DNA of 64,000 nt, taken from positions 1-64,000 of the forward strand of contig JABLXB010000001.1 in assembly GCA_013178305.1 (NCBI GenBank). The letters run 5' to 3'. This DNA is from Bacillota bacterium (GTDB lineage Bacteria > Bacillota > Sulfobacillia > JABLXB01). Positions within the stretch are counted from its first letter, which is position 1. The number at the start of each line of letters is the position of its first letter. Positions 1-8,494 of this stretch are shown in pieces. A model generated the notes under the pieces. It was not told the DNA's origin. It did not search any database and saw only the letters and a program-made list of their open reading frames with translations. Made by a program: the position numbers and the translations under genes.

Positions 1-87
1 ACTGTGACAGTGGACCTCGCCCATGGTTAGCCAGGGAGCTGCAGGGAAAAAGAGGGGCGTCCACCCATACTGCAGGTAAGGCCCGGC

Positions 88-145
88 AGGCAAAACAATA
101 GTCCGGGGCAAGTGGACTTGAACCAACAGCCTCATGGTCCCGAAC
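88..145 (-). repeat. Decayed partial copy of tRNA-Pro 3' half (candidate att site)
   Basis: This stretch aligns by eye with 13851-13907, which is the 3' half of tRNA-Pro(CGG) plus about 11 bases beyond its CCA end. I count roughly 51 of 58 aligned positions identical, with one gap. The similarity covers the T arm, variable region and half of the anticodon arm, then stops in the anticodon arm; no D arm or 5' acceptor strand is recognisable beyond it. A tRNA copy that keeps only the 3' part is the usual look of an attachment site left by a tRNA-targeting integrase. It could instead be a tRNA pseudogene fragment. Confidence 0.6.
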
Positions 146-169
146 TACGATCTCAAGTCTCGCTTAGCC

Positions 170-871
170 TCATCTGTCAGCTTTCAAGGAAGCCGCGGTG
201 CTTCTTCGCTTAGCCATGGCCAGGATCGCCCCGAGAGCGATAGATAGAAAGGACGCAGTCAGCACCCGGTATTCAGGGGGTAGCAGGAAGGTGAAGGTAT
301 GGGCGGGTATCCAAAACATGGGGATGGTTTTCAACACCACAAAGGATAGATGATCCCCCCAGTCAACACGGTTAATCATTTCCCTCAAGTGCGGCTTGAG
401 CAGGCCCTCCCCGAAGACTAGGTCCAGGTAGGTGTCGGTAAGACGGTGAAACCCCATGAAGGTGGGGGCAAAGGTCAGGTTCATGATGGCGCTGGTGAGA
501 AAGGCAAAGGCCAGTTTTGAATCCCGGCCCGGCAGCAGCCCCTTAACCAGGAGATGGGTAACCCCGCCGGCAAAGACTTCAAACATCATGGTGATGAGCA
601 TGCCGATGAAACCCCAGACCGCCATGCGAGCCCATAGCCCTGCCGGTTTCCGCCAGGTATTCCCGACAATCCTGATTCCCAGCAGTTCACCCATAGTGGC
701 CAGGAGGGCAAACTTCAGGAACCCCGTGAGGTAGGGATGATGCTGGGTCATGGAAAGGAAAAGGCCATGGGTAGTCGGCAGAACCAGCAACAGGACCACG
801 AGAATCAGAGCTAGGAGCCAGATCAAATCTCCTTTCTGCAATGACAACACCTCTTTCTTCACGAGAGTCAC
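170..871 (-). CDS. Integral membrane protein of unknown function
   Basis: The protein is about 233 residues with roughly five to six hydrophobic segments, starting with a strong one rich in Leu and Val near the N-terminus. I do not recognise a catalytic motif. The open frame reaches TTG at 925, but a GTG at 871 has an AGGAG six bases upstream, so I prefer 871. It is the last gene of the minus-strand hydroxyacid operon, separated from the dehydrogenase gene by a strong hairpin at 981-1011. That could lower its expression or end most transcripts. A transport or membrane-accessory role is only a guess from its position. Confidence 0.6.
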   Translation of the reverse strand: MTLVKKEVLSLQKGDLIWLLALILVVLLLVLPTTHGLFLSMTQHHPYLTGFLKFALLATMGELLGIRIVGNTWRKPAGLWARMAVWGFIGMLITMMFEVFAGGVTHLLVKGLLPGRDSKLAFAFLTSAIMNLTFAPTFMGFHRLTDTYLDLVFGEGLLKPHLREMINRVDWGDHLSFVVLKTIPMFWIPAHTFTFLLPPEYRVLTASFLSIALGAILAMAKRRSTAASLKADR

Positions 872-980
872 AGGTGACTCCTGGTCAACCCAGGCCACAG
901 ATTTGGGCCTGCTCCTCACCCCCAAGTACCTGGAGGCACCCTAGGGCCAAGGGCTTCGCTTCGTTCTCGCCCAACGAAGA

Positions 981-1011
981 GGCCGCTGCACCTACTGTAC
1001 TTGCAGCGGCC
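981..1011 (-). terminator. Strong hairpin between the dehydrogenase gene and the membrane-protein gene
   Basis: A perfect 10-bp stem (981-990 with 1002-1011) encloses an 11-base loop. It lies just after the stop codon of the 3-hydroxyacyl-CoA dehydrogenase gene. The minus-strand tail after the stem is not U-rich, so this could be a weak terminator or an mRNA-stabilising hairpin. Confidence 0.5.
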
Positions 1012-1028
1012 CTCAGTCCTCGACATTC

Positions 1029-1880
1029 TCAGTAGCTGTACCAGCCCTTTCCGGACTTCTTTCCGGTCTCGCCCTTGTTCACTTTCGTAGCCAGCAATGG
1101 CGAGGGCGCAAGGCGGGCCTCACCGGTCTCCCGATATGCCGCCTCTTGAGTTGAATACACGAGGTCGATCCCGACCAGATCCATCAGGCGGAACGGCCCC
1201 ATCGGATGCCCCAGCCCCTTGACTACGGCCGTATCCAGATCTTCAGGTGATATCACGCCGTCTCCCACTAAGTATACCGATTCGCGCCAGATGCTGTCCA
1301 GCACCCTGTTGACCGCGAAGCCCCTGATCTCTCTGTTTAACAATACGGGCGTCTTGCCGAGCCTGCGGGCGAATTCGAGGGCGGCTGTCACGGTCTCACC
1401 GGTCGTATGAGGCCCCTTTACGATCTCCACCAGCTCCATAACGAGAGCGGGGTTGAAGAAATGGACGTTGCACACGCGGCCGGGAGACCTCAACCCTTTC
1501 ACCAGCTGGCTGCTCGGTATGGTGGAGCTGTTCGTGAAAAGCAGGGCCCTGTGGCTCGCTTCATCCGCCTCCTGGAACACCTGTTGCTTCGCCTGCAGGT
1601 TCTCCACCACAGCTTCCACGACGTAGTCCGCCGGGCGCACGCAGTCTTCAATCCGCTTCTCTATGAACAACCGGGTCCTGGCCTGCTCCGCGGCCGCAGG
1701 ATCCAGTTTCCCTTTTTGTACCCTATCATCAAGGTAGGAAGCAGCCCATCGCTGGAAGTGCTCCGGCACCCCCTCCACACTGTCAAATACCCTTGTGTAT
1801 AACCCCCTGAGCGCGCACAACAACGCTATCTGTGAGCCCATTTGACCGAGACCGATAACCCCGACAGTGCCACCCTCCAT
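1029..1880 (-). CDS. hbd: 3-hydroxyacyl-CoA (3-hydroxybutyryl-CoA) dehydrogenase
   Basis: This enzyme oxidises L-3-hydroxyacyl-CoA to 3-ketoacyl-CoA with NAD. The 283-residue length is normal for the Hbd/PaaH family. The Rossmann glycine motif GLGQMG is at residues 10-15, an NSST segment follows near residue 116, and the catalytic-histidine motif HFFNP is near residue 140. The C-terminal helical domain contains MGPFRLMDLVGID and ends in KKSGKGWYSY, as expected for the family. The ATG at 1880 is preceded by GGAGGGG at a good distance. It sits downstream of the GntP permease in the same operon, so 3-hydroxybutyryl-CoA is the likely substrate. Confidence 0.9.
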   Translation of the reverse strand: MEGGTVGVIGLGQMGSQIALLCALRGLYTRVFDSVEGVPEHFQRWAASYLDDRVQKGKLDPAAAEQARTRLFIEKRIEDCVRPADYVVEAVVENLQAKQQVFQEADEASHRALLFTNSSTIPSSQLVKGLRSPGRVCNVHFFNPALVMELVEIVKGPHTTGETVTAALEFARRLGKTPVLLNREIRGFAVNRVLDSIWRESVYLVGDGVISPEDLDTAVVKGLGHPMGPFRLMDLVGIDLVYSTQEAAYRETGEARLAPSPLLATKVNKGETGKKSGKGWYSY

Positions 1881-1948
1881 GGAGCCACCCCTCCCCGATT
1901 AAGGACTTTGCCGACGCGGGTCTCTTACCCGCGCCCCATTACGTCAGT

Positions 1949-3238
1949 CTAGGCGAACGAAGGGAACGCCACCAGTAGCAGAGTCACAACAAGTGACGCC
2001 ACGAGCGTAAACGCCACTGTGATCCAGAACATCGGGACATAGGATTCTTTGTGATTGCAGCGGGTGTAGTTGAGCATCGTAATGACGCCGCCGTTGTGTG
2101 GTAGAGTGTCAAGGCCCGATGACCAGAACGAGGCCACGCGGTGCATGGCAGCGGGATTCACGCCCATCTGGCCGACGAAAATCGGGGCCAGGATAGGAAG
2201 CGCGATACCCAATCCACCAGAGGCAGAGCCGGTTATACCCGCAATAAGAGTGACGCTAATACCGGCCGCCATCAGCGGATTGCCGCCGAGCTTCGTGACA
2301 ATGTCCACCGCCGCTTTGAACCCGGGCAGTGTGCCGATGACCGCCCCGAAGCCAACCGCGGCAGCCGTGTTCAGTACTGCGGGGGCCGAACCCAGAGCGC
2401 CCACGTTGATCGTAGACTGAATGTCGCGCAGGTACGGCTTCATCAGAACGAATCCCAGGATAATGCCCACAACAAGGGAGGTAACAATGTTGAGCTTAGC
2501 CACGTTCAACAGACAAAACACCACAACCAGCGGCAACAGTGCAACCCACGGCGACGGCAGGTTTTGATCGGTGACTATCTTGTCCTGAGGATGGGGCTCG
2601 TACTTCTCGCCGCCCTTCATTGCCGTTGTTATGGCCCTGTCCAGGTAAACGAGGGACATCCCGAATATCATGAGGCACCCGACAATGCCAGGGATCAGGC
2701 CGGCAGTGGGCGGCGTCTTGAGTATCGTGGCGGGAATGATGTTCTGCACCTGCGGCGTCCCCGGTCCTACCATCGCGAACGTGGCAAGGCCTGAAATCAT
2801 GACGGCCGGTACGAATCGCCTTGGCATACCGAGTTCCTGGAACAGCGCGAGCGTGAGCGGGAATAACGCGAAGGTGGCGACCATGACGTTGACCCCGCCG
2901 TACCCGAGGATACCCCCCGCAAGGATGATCGCTGCAATGGCGGGAAGCCGCCTGCCCGAGCCGAATGCCTTCACAATGGCCCCGGCGATGGCCTTGGCCC
3001 CACCGGAGTCCTCGTAGAGCTTGCCCATTATGGTACCGAGTAGGAATACGGGGAACATGGATTGGACGAATCCAGCGGCGCCTTTCATGTACGTGTTCAC
3101 GTAAGCCGGGAGCAGAGCCTCGCCCGAGAATGCCGCCGCGACAAGGGCGCAGATTGGGGCGATGACGTAGATCGAGAGACCCCTGTAAGCCAGGAACATC
3201 AGCAGTGCCAGCGATAATAAGATTCCGAAAAGGCCCAT
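1949..3238 (-). CDS. GntP-family permease, likely hydroxyacid (3-hydroxybutyrate-type) uptake
   Basis: This is a 429-residue, highly hydrophobic protein with about 12 membrane segments. Its composition and Gly-rich loops fit the gluconate permease (GntP) family, for example GYGGVNVMVATFALFPL near residue 114 and the late SGLDTLPHNGGVITML. GntP members carry gluconate and also 3-hydroxybutyrate (HbuT). Because the flanking genes act on CoA esters of C4 acids, a hydroxybutyrate-type substrate is inferred. The start is secure: AAGGAGG lies eight bases before ATG at 3238. A strong hairpin (3282-3315) separates it from the CoA-transferase gene. Confidence 0.85.
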   Translation of the reverse strand: MGLFGILLSLALLMFLAYRGLSIYVIAPICALVAAAFSGEALLPAYVNTYMKGAAGFVQSMFPVFLLGTIMGKLYEDSGGAKAIAGAIVKAFGSGRRLPAIAAIILAGGILGYGGVNVMVATFALFPLTLALFQELGMPRRFVPAVMISGLATFAMVGPGTPQVQNIIPATILKTPPTAGLIPGIVGCLMIFGMSLVYLDRAITTAMKGGEKYEPHPQDKIVTDQNLPSPWVALLPLVVVFCLLNVAKLNIVTSLVVGIILGFVLMKPYLRDIQSTINVGALGSAPAVLNTAAAVGFGAVIGTLPGFKAAVDIVTKLGGNPLMAAGISVTLIAGITGSASGGLGIALPILAPIFVGQMGVNPAAMHRVASFWSSGLDTLPHNGGVITMLNYTRCNHKESYVPMFWITVAFTLVASLVVTLLLVAFPSFA

Positions 3239-3281
3239 TGCTTCAACCTCCTTGGCGTTTTGGATGGACTCCGAAACCCTC

Positions 3282-3315
3282 GGGTCACGAGGGCTTCACC
3301 GCACCCTCGTGACCC
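3282..3315 (-). terminator. 12-bp perfect hairpin upstream of the GntP gene
   Basis: The arms 3282-3293 and 3304-3315 are perfectly complementary around a 10-base loop. The element lies in the 86-base gap between the CoA-transferase stop and the permease start. No U tract follows on the minus strand. It may be an RNA-processing or stabilising hairpin that sets different levels for enzyme and transporter genes, rather than a true terminator. Confidence 0.45.
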
Positions 3316-3324
3316 GTTATCCGC

Positions 3325-4509
3325 CTAGATGACCCCCTCGGCCGCCAGCGTAGCGATGTCGTTTTCGCTCAGGCCGGCAAGCCTCGAGTAGACTTCGACG
3401 TTATGCTGCCCCAGAGTAGGCGGCGCAGCGTAAAGCTCCCCAGGCGTTTCGGACATCTTGATGTTCGAGTTTGGTAGGGTTACCCAACCTGCCGTGGGGT
3501 GCAATACCCTGGCAAGCATGTTCCTCCACTTGAGCTGCGGGTGTTCCACGACCTTGTCCGCCGTAAGCACGGGCCCGCACGGGACGCTCACCTCTTCGAG
3601 AGCGTTCACAACCTCGTCCGTGCTGTGCGCTGAAGTCCACTCCTCCACCACCGAATCCACGAATTCGATTGCCGCCTTCCTCTTGGCCATTGAATCAAAG
3701 TTGGGGTCCTCACCCAAGCCGGGCCGGCCCATCACCTGGCATAGCCGCTTCCACTGACCCGGGTTACCTGTGGCAATTACTACATACCCGTCCGTGGTCC
3801 TGTAGATGTTGTGAGGCCCGCCGGAGGAATGGCGTACGCCCATGGGCGTCGGAACGTCGTTTGCCATGGTGACCCTGGCCACTGCGTTCTCAAGCACGGA
3901 GAAGCCGGCGTCAAACATGCTGATGTCGATTTGCTGGCCCCTTCCCGTCCTACTACGGTGAATTAAGGCAGTCACCACGGAGTAGGCGCAGAACATGCCC
4001 GCCAGGATGTCTGTTATGGACGTCCCGACCCTGACCGGCGGTCTGTCGGGATACCCGGTCATGCTCATCAGCCCACTCGCCGCCTGGATGATCAGGTCAT
4101 ACGCCGGCCTCTTACTATGCGGCCCGTCCTGTCCGAACCCTGATATAGATGCATATACGATGTCCGGCCTGATCCTCTTGACCGAGTCGTAGTCGAACCC
4201 AAGCTTCGCAGTGGTACCCGGGCTGAAGTTCTCCACGAAGACGTCCGCTTGTTTGACGAGCTCGGCGAGGAGCCTCTTCCCTTTCTCCGAGGTCAGGTTC
4301 AGGGTGACGCTCTTCTTGTTCCGGTTCGTGCACATGAATGTGCCACTCTCTTTATTCTGAAAAGGCCAGAAGAACCGGAAGTCGTCGCCCATCTTGGGCG
4401 TTTCGACCTTGATCACCTCGGCGCCCATGTCCGCGAGCAGCATCGTGCAGTACGGCCCCGACAGGAACCTGGTGAGGTCGATGACTCTAATGCCGTCCAA
4501 TGCCCGCAT
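3325..4509 (-). CDS. Class III CoA-transferase (CaiB/BaiF family)
   Basis: The protein (394 residues from my start) moves CoA between carboxylic acids. It starts with the family signature ALDGIRVIDLTRFLSGPY, continues with LADMGAEVIKVE, and has the FGQDGP and AYDLIIQAASGLM segments that carry the catalytic aspartate. The longest frame starts at 4545 inside the thiolase gene, but ATG 4509 has AGGAGG eight bases upstream and gives the normal N-terminus, so 4509 is chosen. In the operon it would activate the imported hydroxyacid to its CoA ester. The donor (acetyl-CoA or succinyl-CoA) cannot be told from sequence. Confidence 0.9.
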   Translation of the reverse strand: MRALDGIRVIDLTRFLSGPYCTMLLADMGAEVIKVETPKMGDDFRFFWPFQNKESGTFMCTNRNKKSVTLNLTSEKGKRLLAELVKQADVFVENFSPGTTAKLGFDYDSVKRIRPDIVYASISGFGQDGPHSKRPAYDLIIQAASGLMSMTGYPDRPPVRVGTSITDILAGMFCAYSVVTALIHRSRTGRGQQIDISMFDAGFSVLENAVARVTMANDVPTPMGVRHSSGGPHNIYRTTDGYVVIATGNPGQWKRLCQVMGRPGLGEDPNFDSMAKRKAAIEFVDSVVEEWTSAHSTDEVVNALEEVSVPCGPVLTADKVVEHPQLKWRNMLARVLHPTAGWVTLPNSNIKMSETPGELYAAPPTLGQHNVEVYSRLAGLSENDIATLAAEGVI

Positions 4510-4525
4510 CTCGAAGGCCTCCTGT

Positions 4526-5710
4526 TCAAGCCGGTTCAAGGCCAATTACGATCGCTGCCCCCTGCCCTCCGCCTACGCACAGGGTGGCGAGCCCGTACTT
4601 TGCATTTCTCTTGCGTCCCTCGTAGACGATCTTCGTTATGAGGATCGCTCCCGTCGCACCGACGGGATGGCCCAGCGCGATGGCTCCCCCGTTCACATTC
4701 ATCCTGGCCCTGTCCCACTTGAGCTCCCGTTCTACGCCGAGTATCTGCGCGGCGAAAGCCTCGTTGCACTCGAGCAGGTCAATGTCGCCCAGAGTGAGGT
4801 CCGCCTTCTCCAGCGCTTTCTTTGACGCCGGCACGGGTCCCATACCCATGTACGCGGGGTCGACTCCCGCCGTCGCGTACGCTATGAGTCTGGCGACTGG
4901 TTTGACCCCCTTGCGCTGCACAAATGATTCACCGGCGAGCACGAGTGCACCGGCGCCGTCGTTGATGCCGGAAGCATTGCCGGCGGTGACCGTGCCTTCC
5001 TTTCGGAAAGCCGGTTTCATGGCGGCAAGCTGCTCGTAGGTCGCTCCCTTGCGCGGGTGCTCGTCAACCTTGAACGTAAAAGGTTCCTTCCCGCGTTGCG
5101 GTACGTATACGGGGACTATCTCGTCGTTGAACCTACCTTCGGCTATCGCCTTTTCGGCCTTGTTGTGGCTCTCGACGGCGAATCGATCCTGCTCCTCCCT
5201 GGTGATCCCGTACTTCTGAGCGATGTTCTCAGCCGTGAGGTCCATGGCGCCCCCGAGCGGGTCGTCGAGACCCAGCCGGAGAGTATCGAAGATGCCGGTG
5301 TGGCCCATTCTCGCCCCCCATCTTACCGCTGGCACCAGGTACGGAGCGAGGCTCATGTTCTCAGCGCCGCCGGCTATCACGCACTCGCAGTCACCCGCCA
5401 GAATAGCTTGAGCGCCCGATATTATTGCGACCATACCGGAGGAGCAGTTGCTATTCACAGTATAGGCGGGGACTTCGATGGGGAGGCCCGCCTTGACGGC
5501 GATCTGCCTCGCCGGGTTGCCGCCCTGCGCATCGGTCACAAGGGCGTTGCCGAAAACCACTGCGTCGACGTCCGCCGGCTTCAGTCCCGCCCTTTCTACC
5601 AACGCCCTGACTACAACTACGCCAAGGTCAACCGGGTACATCGACTTGAGAGTCCCGCCGAACGTGCCTATGGCAGTCCTGCATGCTTCGAGGATGTAGA
5701 CAGGCTTCAT
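4526..5710 (-). CDS. Acetyl-CoA C-acetyltransferase (thiolase)
   Basis: This is a 394-residue degradative/biosynthetic-type thiolase. The nucleophilic cysteine lies in NSNCSSGM near residue 89. The C-terminal active-site motifs are NEAFA near residue 318, GGAIALGHPVGATGA near 344, and CVGGGQGAA near 381. It would cleave acetoacetyl-CoA to two acetyl-CoA, or condense them in reverse. ATG 5710 has GGAGG seven bases upstream. It is the second gene of the sigma-54 operon, 16 bases before the CoA-transferase start, so the two are probably made together. Confidence 0.95.
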   Translation of the reverse strand: MKPVYILEACRTAIGTFGGTLKSMYPVDLGVVVVRALVERAGLKPADVDAVVFGNALVTDAQGGNPARQIAVKAGLPIEVPAYTVNSNCSSGMVAIISGAQAILAGDCECVIAGGAENMSLAPYLVPAVRWGARMGHTGIFDTLRLGLDDPLGGAMDLTAENIAQKYGITREEQDRFAVESHNKAEKAIAEGRFNDEIVPVYVPQRGKEPFTFKVDEHPRKGATYEQLAAMKPAFRKEGTVTAGNASGINDGAGALVLAGESFVQRKGVKPVARLIAYATAGVDPAYMGMGPVPASKKALEKADLTLGDIDLLECNEAFAAQILGVERELKWDRARMNVNGGAIALGHPVGATGAILITKIVYEGRKRNAKYGLATLCVGGGQGAAIVIGLEPA

Positions 5711-5726
5711 GCACTCACCTCCCGGA

Positions 5727-6473
5727 TTACATGTACCAGCCGCCGTTGACGCTGAGCGTCTGGCCGGTCACATAACTGGAATCATCGCAGCACAGGAACA
5801 GCGCGACCTTCGCGACTTCTTCAGGGGAACCGATCCTGCCTATGGGTATCTGGGCCTTGCAGATCTCGCGAACCTTCTCGGGAACAACCCTGGTCATCTC
5901 GGTGTCGATGAACCCGGGAGCGATCGCGTTTACCCTGATGTTGAACCTGGCCAGTTCGAGGGCCATGGTCTTGGTCATACCTACAAGTCCGGACTTGGCT
6001 GCGGAGTAGTTAACCTGCCCCATGTTCCCACGCAACCCGCTTATGGAAGAGATGTTGACGATAGCGCCTCCTGCGCCTGAAGCCGAGTTCACCTGGGCGA
6101 AGGCTTGAGCGCACAAGAACGCGCCCTTGAGATCGACCCGCAGAACGTTGTCCCACTGCTCCTCAGTCATCTTGGTCAGAAAGGCGTCCCTGTTAATCCC
6201 CGCGTTGTTTAGGAGGGCATCAACTCCTCCGAATTGCCTCACGGCAGCCTCAAAACAGGCTGTAACCTGGGATTTGTCCCCCACATCCAGCGGCACCGCA
6301 AGGGCCTTGCCGCCCGACTCGACTATCGCCCCTGCAACGCTCCTCGCCAGGTCGAGTTGGACATCCCCGACAACCACCGCTGCCCCCTCTCTGGCGAAGA
6401 CCTCGCAGAGGGCCTTGCCTATACCCCTGGCCCCACCCGTAACAACAGCTACCTTACCTTCAAGCCTATCCAC
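5727..6473 (-). CDS. Short-chain dehydrogenase/reductase (FabG/PhaB/3-hydroxybutyrate dehydrogenase-like)
   Basis: The 248-residue protein has the SDR cofactor motif TGGARGIG near residue 13, NNAG near residue 90, and a catalytic S-Y-K set in SSISGLRG and YSAAKSG. SDRs of this type act on 3-ketoacyl-ACP, acetoacetyl-CoA or free D-3-hydroxybutyrate. The longest frame starts at ATG 6527, but GTG 6473 has AGGAGG eight bases upstream, gives the standard FabG length, and lies downstream of the -24/-12 promoter at 6511-6526, which overlaps the false start. First gene of the catabolic operon. Confidence 0.9.
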   Translation of the reverse strand: MDRLEGKVAVVTGGARGIGKALCEVFAREGAAVVVGDVQLDLARSVAGAIVESGGKALAVPLDVGDKSQVTACFEAAVRQFGGVDALLNNAGINRDAFLTKMTEEQWDNVLRVDLKGAFLCAQAFAQVNSASGAGGAIVNISSISGLRGNMGQVNYSAAKSGLVGMTKTMALELARFNIRVNAIAPGFIDTEMTRVVPEKVREICKAQIPIGRIGSPEEVAKVALFLCCDDSSYVTGQTLSVNGGWYM

Positions 6474-6510
6474 GCGCAGCACCTCCTCGCCGCTTCTCCG
6501 GTCTTCGTAG

Positions 6511-6526
6511 TGCAAGCACCGTGCCA
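6511..6526 (-). promoter_or_regulatory. Consensus sigma-54 promoter (-24/-12) for the hydroxyacid operon
   Basis: On the minus strand the sequence reads TGGCAC, five bases, then TTGCA, which is the full sigma-54 consensus with correct spacing. Transcription would begin about 12 bases further on, near 6499, leaving a short leader before the SDR start at 6473. A sigma-54 activator gene lies immediately upstream, which makes the assignment strong. Confidence 0.85.
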
Positions 6527-6579
6527 AATGAAAAAACCCCGGTTATCCACCGGAGTATGCTTGGACGACGCTGTGAAGT

Positions 6580-6644
6580 GTCGCGTTCTGCGACGCCTTC
6601 GTGTGGGCCCGCACTGAAGAAAACAGGCCTCAGACCACTGGTCT
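6580..6644 (-). promoter_or_regulatory. Candidate activator-binding palindromes upstream of the sigma-54 promoter
   Basis: Two inverted repeats lie 55-120 bases upstream of the -24/-12 element: GTCGC-N5-GCGAC at 6580-6594 and AGACC-N3-GGTCT at 6632-6644. Enhancer-binding proteins use dyad sites in this distance range. Which, if either, is the real site for the neighbouring activator is not known. Confidence 0.35.
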
Positions 6645-6746
6645 TCTGAAGGTGTCTCCTGATGCGACATGTGTCTCCGACAGCTACGCAACAGGTGAGG
6701 GCGCACACCCGGAACTCAAGTGGGAGGCCCGACGGCTAGCCGGAGA

Positions 6747-8132
6747 CTACTCGGGTTCAAACGAACTGAGTTTCCTGTACAGTACGGACCTGTGGATGCC
6801 CAGGGCTCTGGCTGCTTTCGCCTTGTTGCCTCCGGCACTACTGAGGGCCTGCAACACCATCGAGCGTTCGAGCGTTTCTATCGACCCCTTGAGGCTTGCC
6901 GGAACATTGTGACCGCTTCCCTCAACGCTGGCCTTCAAGTACTGGGGAAGGTCGTCGGGCGTGAGTTCGCTTCCCGCCGAATGAAGTGCAACACTCGTTT
7001 CGAGGACGCTGCGGAGTTCACGAACGTTGCCGGGCCACCGGTATCTTATTATGATATCCATGGCATCCGGTCTTACCCTCATATCGCTCGTCCTGCCCAG
7101 GTTGCTGCAGATCTCCGTCAGCAACGCCTCGACAAGCATCGGAATGTCCTCGACCCTTTCCCGGAGCGGGGGAACAACGAACCTGGCTACACCGAGCCTG
7201 TAAAACAAGTCCTGCCTGAATCTCTTCTCATCCGTAAGGTAAACCAGATCGCGGTTGGTTGCGGCGACAATCCTGACGTCGACGCGCTTGTTCTTCTCGC
7301 TGCCGACCTTCTCGATCTCGCCTTCCTGAAGGACCCTGAGTAGTTTCGCTTGGACCGGCACCGGCATTTCGGCTATCTCGTCGAGAAACAGCGTCCCCTT
7401 ATCCGCGAGTTCGAATCGTCCCCTGCGGCCGCCTTTTCGCGCGCCCGTGAACGCTCCTTCTTCGTACCCGAACAGTTCCGATTCGAAGAGGCTCTCCGGT
7501 ATGGCAGCGCAGTTGACCTTGATCATCGGGCCGTCACAGCGGGGGCTCTCAGCATGTATTGCCTGCGCCAGAAGTTCCTTCCCGACACCCGTCTCCCCCA
7601 TTATTAGAATGGGTAGGTTCGTGGAAGCGAGCTTCCTGGCCTTCGCCATTAGCTCGTGCACGGACTCACTATTGCAGACCATCGAATCAAACGTATAGAC
7701 CAACCCGCGGGCCTTCTTCAACTCCCCCTTGTAGTAATCGAGAGCACTCTTGAGGGAATCGATCTCCTTGAGCATTTCTTTATGCTGCTCCACCGTCCAG
7801 AACTGGCTCCTGCCGAATGCGCCGATCGGCTGGCCGTCCTTGATTATCGGCAGGCGAACTCCCAACATCCGTTCGCCGTGGAAGACCATCGACACGAAGA
7901 ACTCGGGCGTGCCCGTCCGGGCCGCAATGTGCAACCTGGTGCCGGGAATTACCTCGGTGGCGTGCCTCCCGAGTACGTCGCCCAGATTAATCCCGAGGAA
8001 ATCGGCATAGAAGTGGTTAATGAGCACTATGCGACCTTCCGAATCAACCGCTACTACACCTTCATAAGGGTTGTCCACGATCTGTTCCAGCAGAGCGAGA
8101 CGGGCCGCGTCTTTGTAAAGACAAAAGTCCAC
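6747..8132 (-). CDS. Sigma-54-dependent transcriptional activator with PAS sensor
   Basis: The protein (461 residues) has an N-terminal PAS-like domain (about residues 10-115), a linker helix, an AAA+ domain with Walker A GETGVGKE, the sigma-54 contact loop GAFTGA, Walker B GTLFLDEIAEM, and a C-terminal Fis-type helix-turn-helix ending in KAARALGIHRSVLYRKL. The frame is open to 8309, but GTG 8132 has AGGAGG seven bases upstream and starts the PAS domain cleanly, so it is chosen. It should switch on the operon at 6473-170 from the promoter at 6511-6526. The PAS ligand may be a pathway intermediate; this is inference. Confidence 0.93.
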   Translation of the reverse strand: MDFCLYKDAARLALLEQIVDNPYEGVVAVDSEGRIVLINHFYADFLGINLGDVLGRHATEVIPGTRLHIAARTGTPEFFVSMVFHGERMLGVRLPIIKDGQPIGAFGRSQFWTVEQHKEMLKEIDSLKSALDYYKGELKKARGLVYTFDSMVCNSESVHELMAKARKLASTNLPILIMGETGVGKELLAQAIHAESPRCDGPMIKVNCAAIPESLFESELFGYEEGAFTGARKGGRRGRFELADKGTLFLDEIAEMPVPVQAKLLRVLQEGEIEKVGSEKNKRVDVRIVAATNRDLVYLTDEKRFRQDLFYRLGVARFVVPPLRERVEDIPMLVEALLTEICSNLGRTSDMRVRPDAMDIIIRYRWPGNVRELRSVLETSVALHSAGSELTPDDLPQYLKASVEGSGHNVPASLKGSIETLERSMVLQALSSAGGNKAKAARALGIHRSVLYRKLSSFEPE

Positions 8133-8494
8133 AGGCGTTCCTCCTCGCATTAGAGGATCCATATTAGTGCATTTGTAAACAACACCCAGTACATCAGGGG
8201 ATCGTTCACTTGAAGGGAAGTGCGCGATTGGACTATTACGAGAGCGGTAATCCAAATCCTTTACAAAGCGGGGACCCCGCTGCCCGTTTCTTGGCAGCAA
8301 GGCCCCCACACTGATCGAACCGCCTGCCTCAGTTCGTTACGGTCCCTGCTGCCCCCGGAGTCAAGTTGACGGTTTTTTTGACGGTTAGAGTCTCAAGTAG
8401 TGGTGTAAATTCGATAGGCTGTTGACAGAAGTAGCCACCCCGTGGTTTCCTGCGGATGTAAGCGCGACCAAACATCTACAGGAGGGACGACGAG
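8133..8494. other. Intergenic region between activator gene and IS256-type remnant
   Basis: No gene is seen. It holds a seven-T run at about 8373-8379 flanked by two gacggtt copies, and toward its right side sequence that is probably the left end of the IS256-type element (roughly 8387-8440). I could not pair it with a right inverted repeat because the element is truncated. The promoter of the activator gene must lie here, but no clear -35/-10 is visible. Confidence 0.4.
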
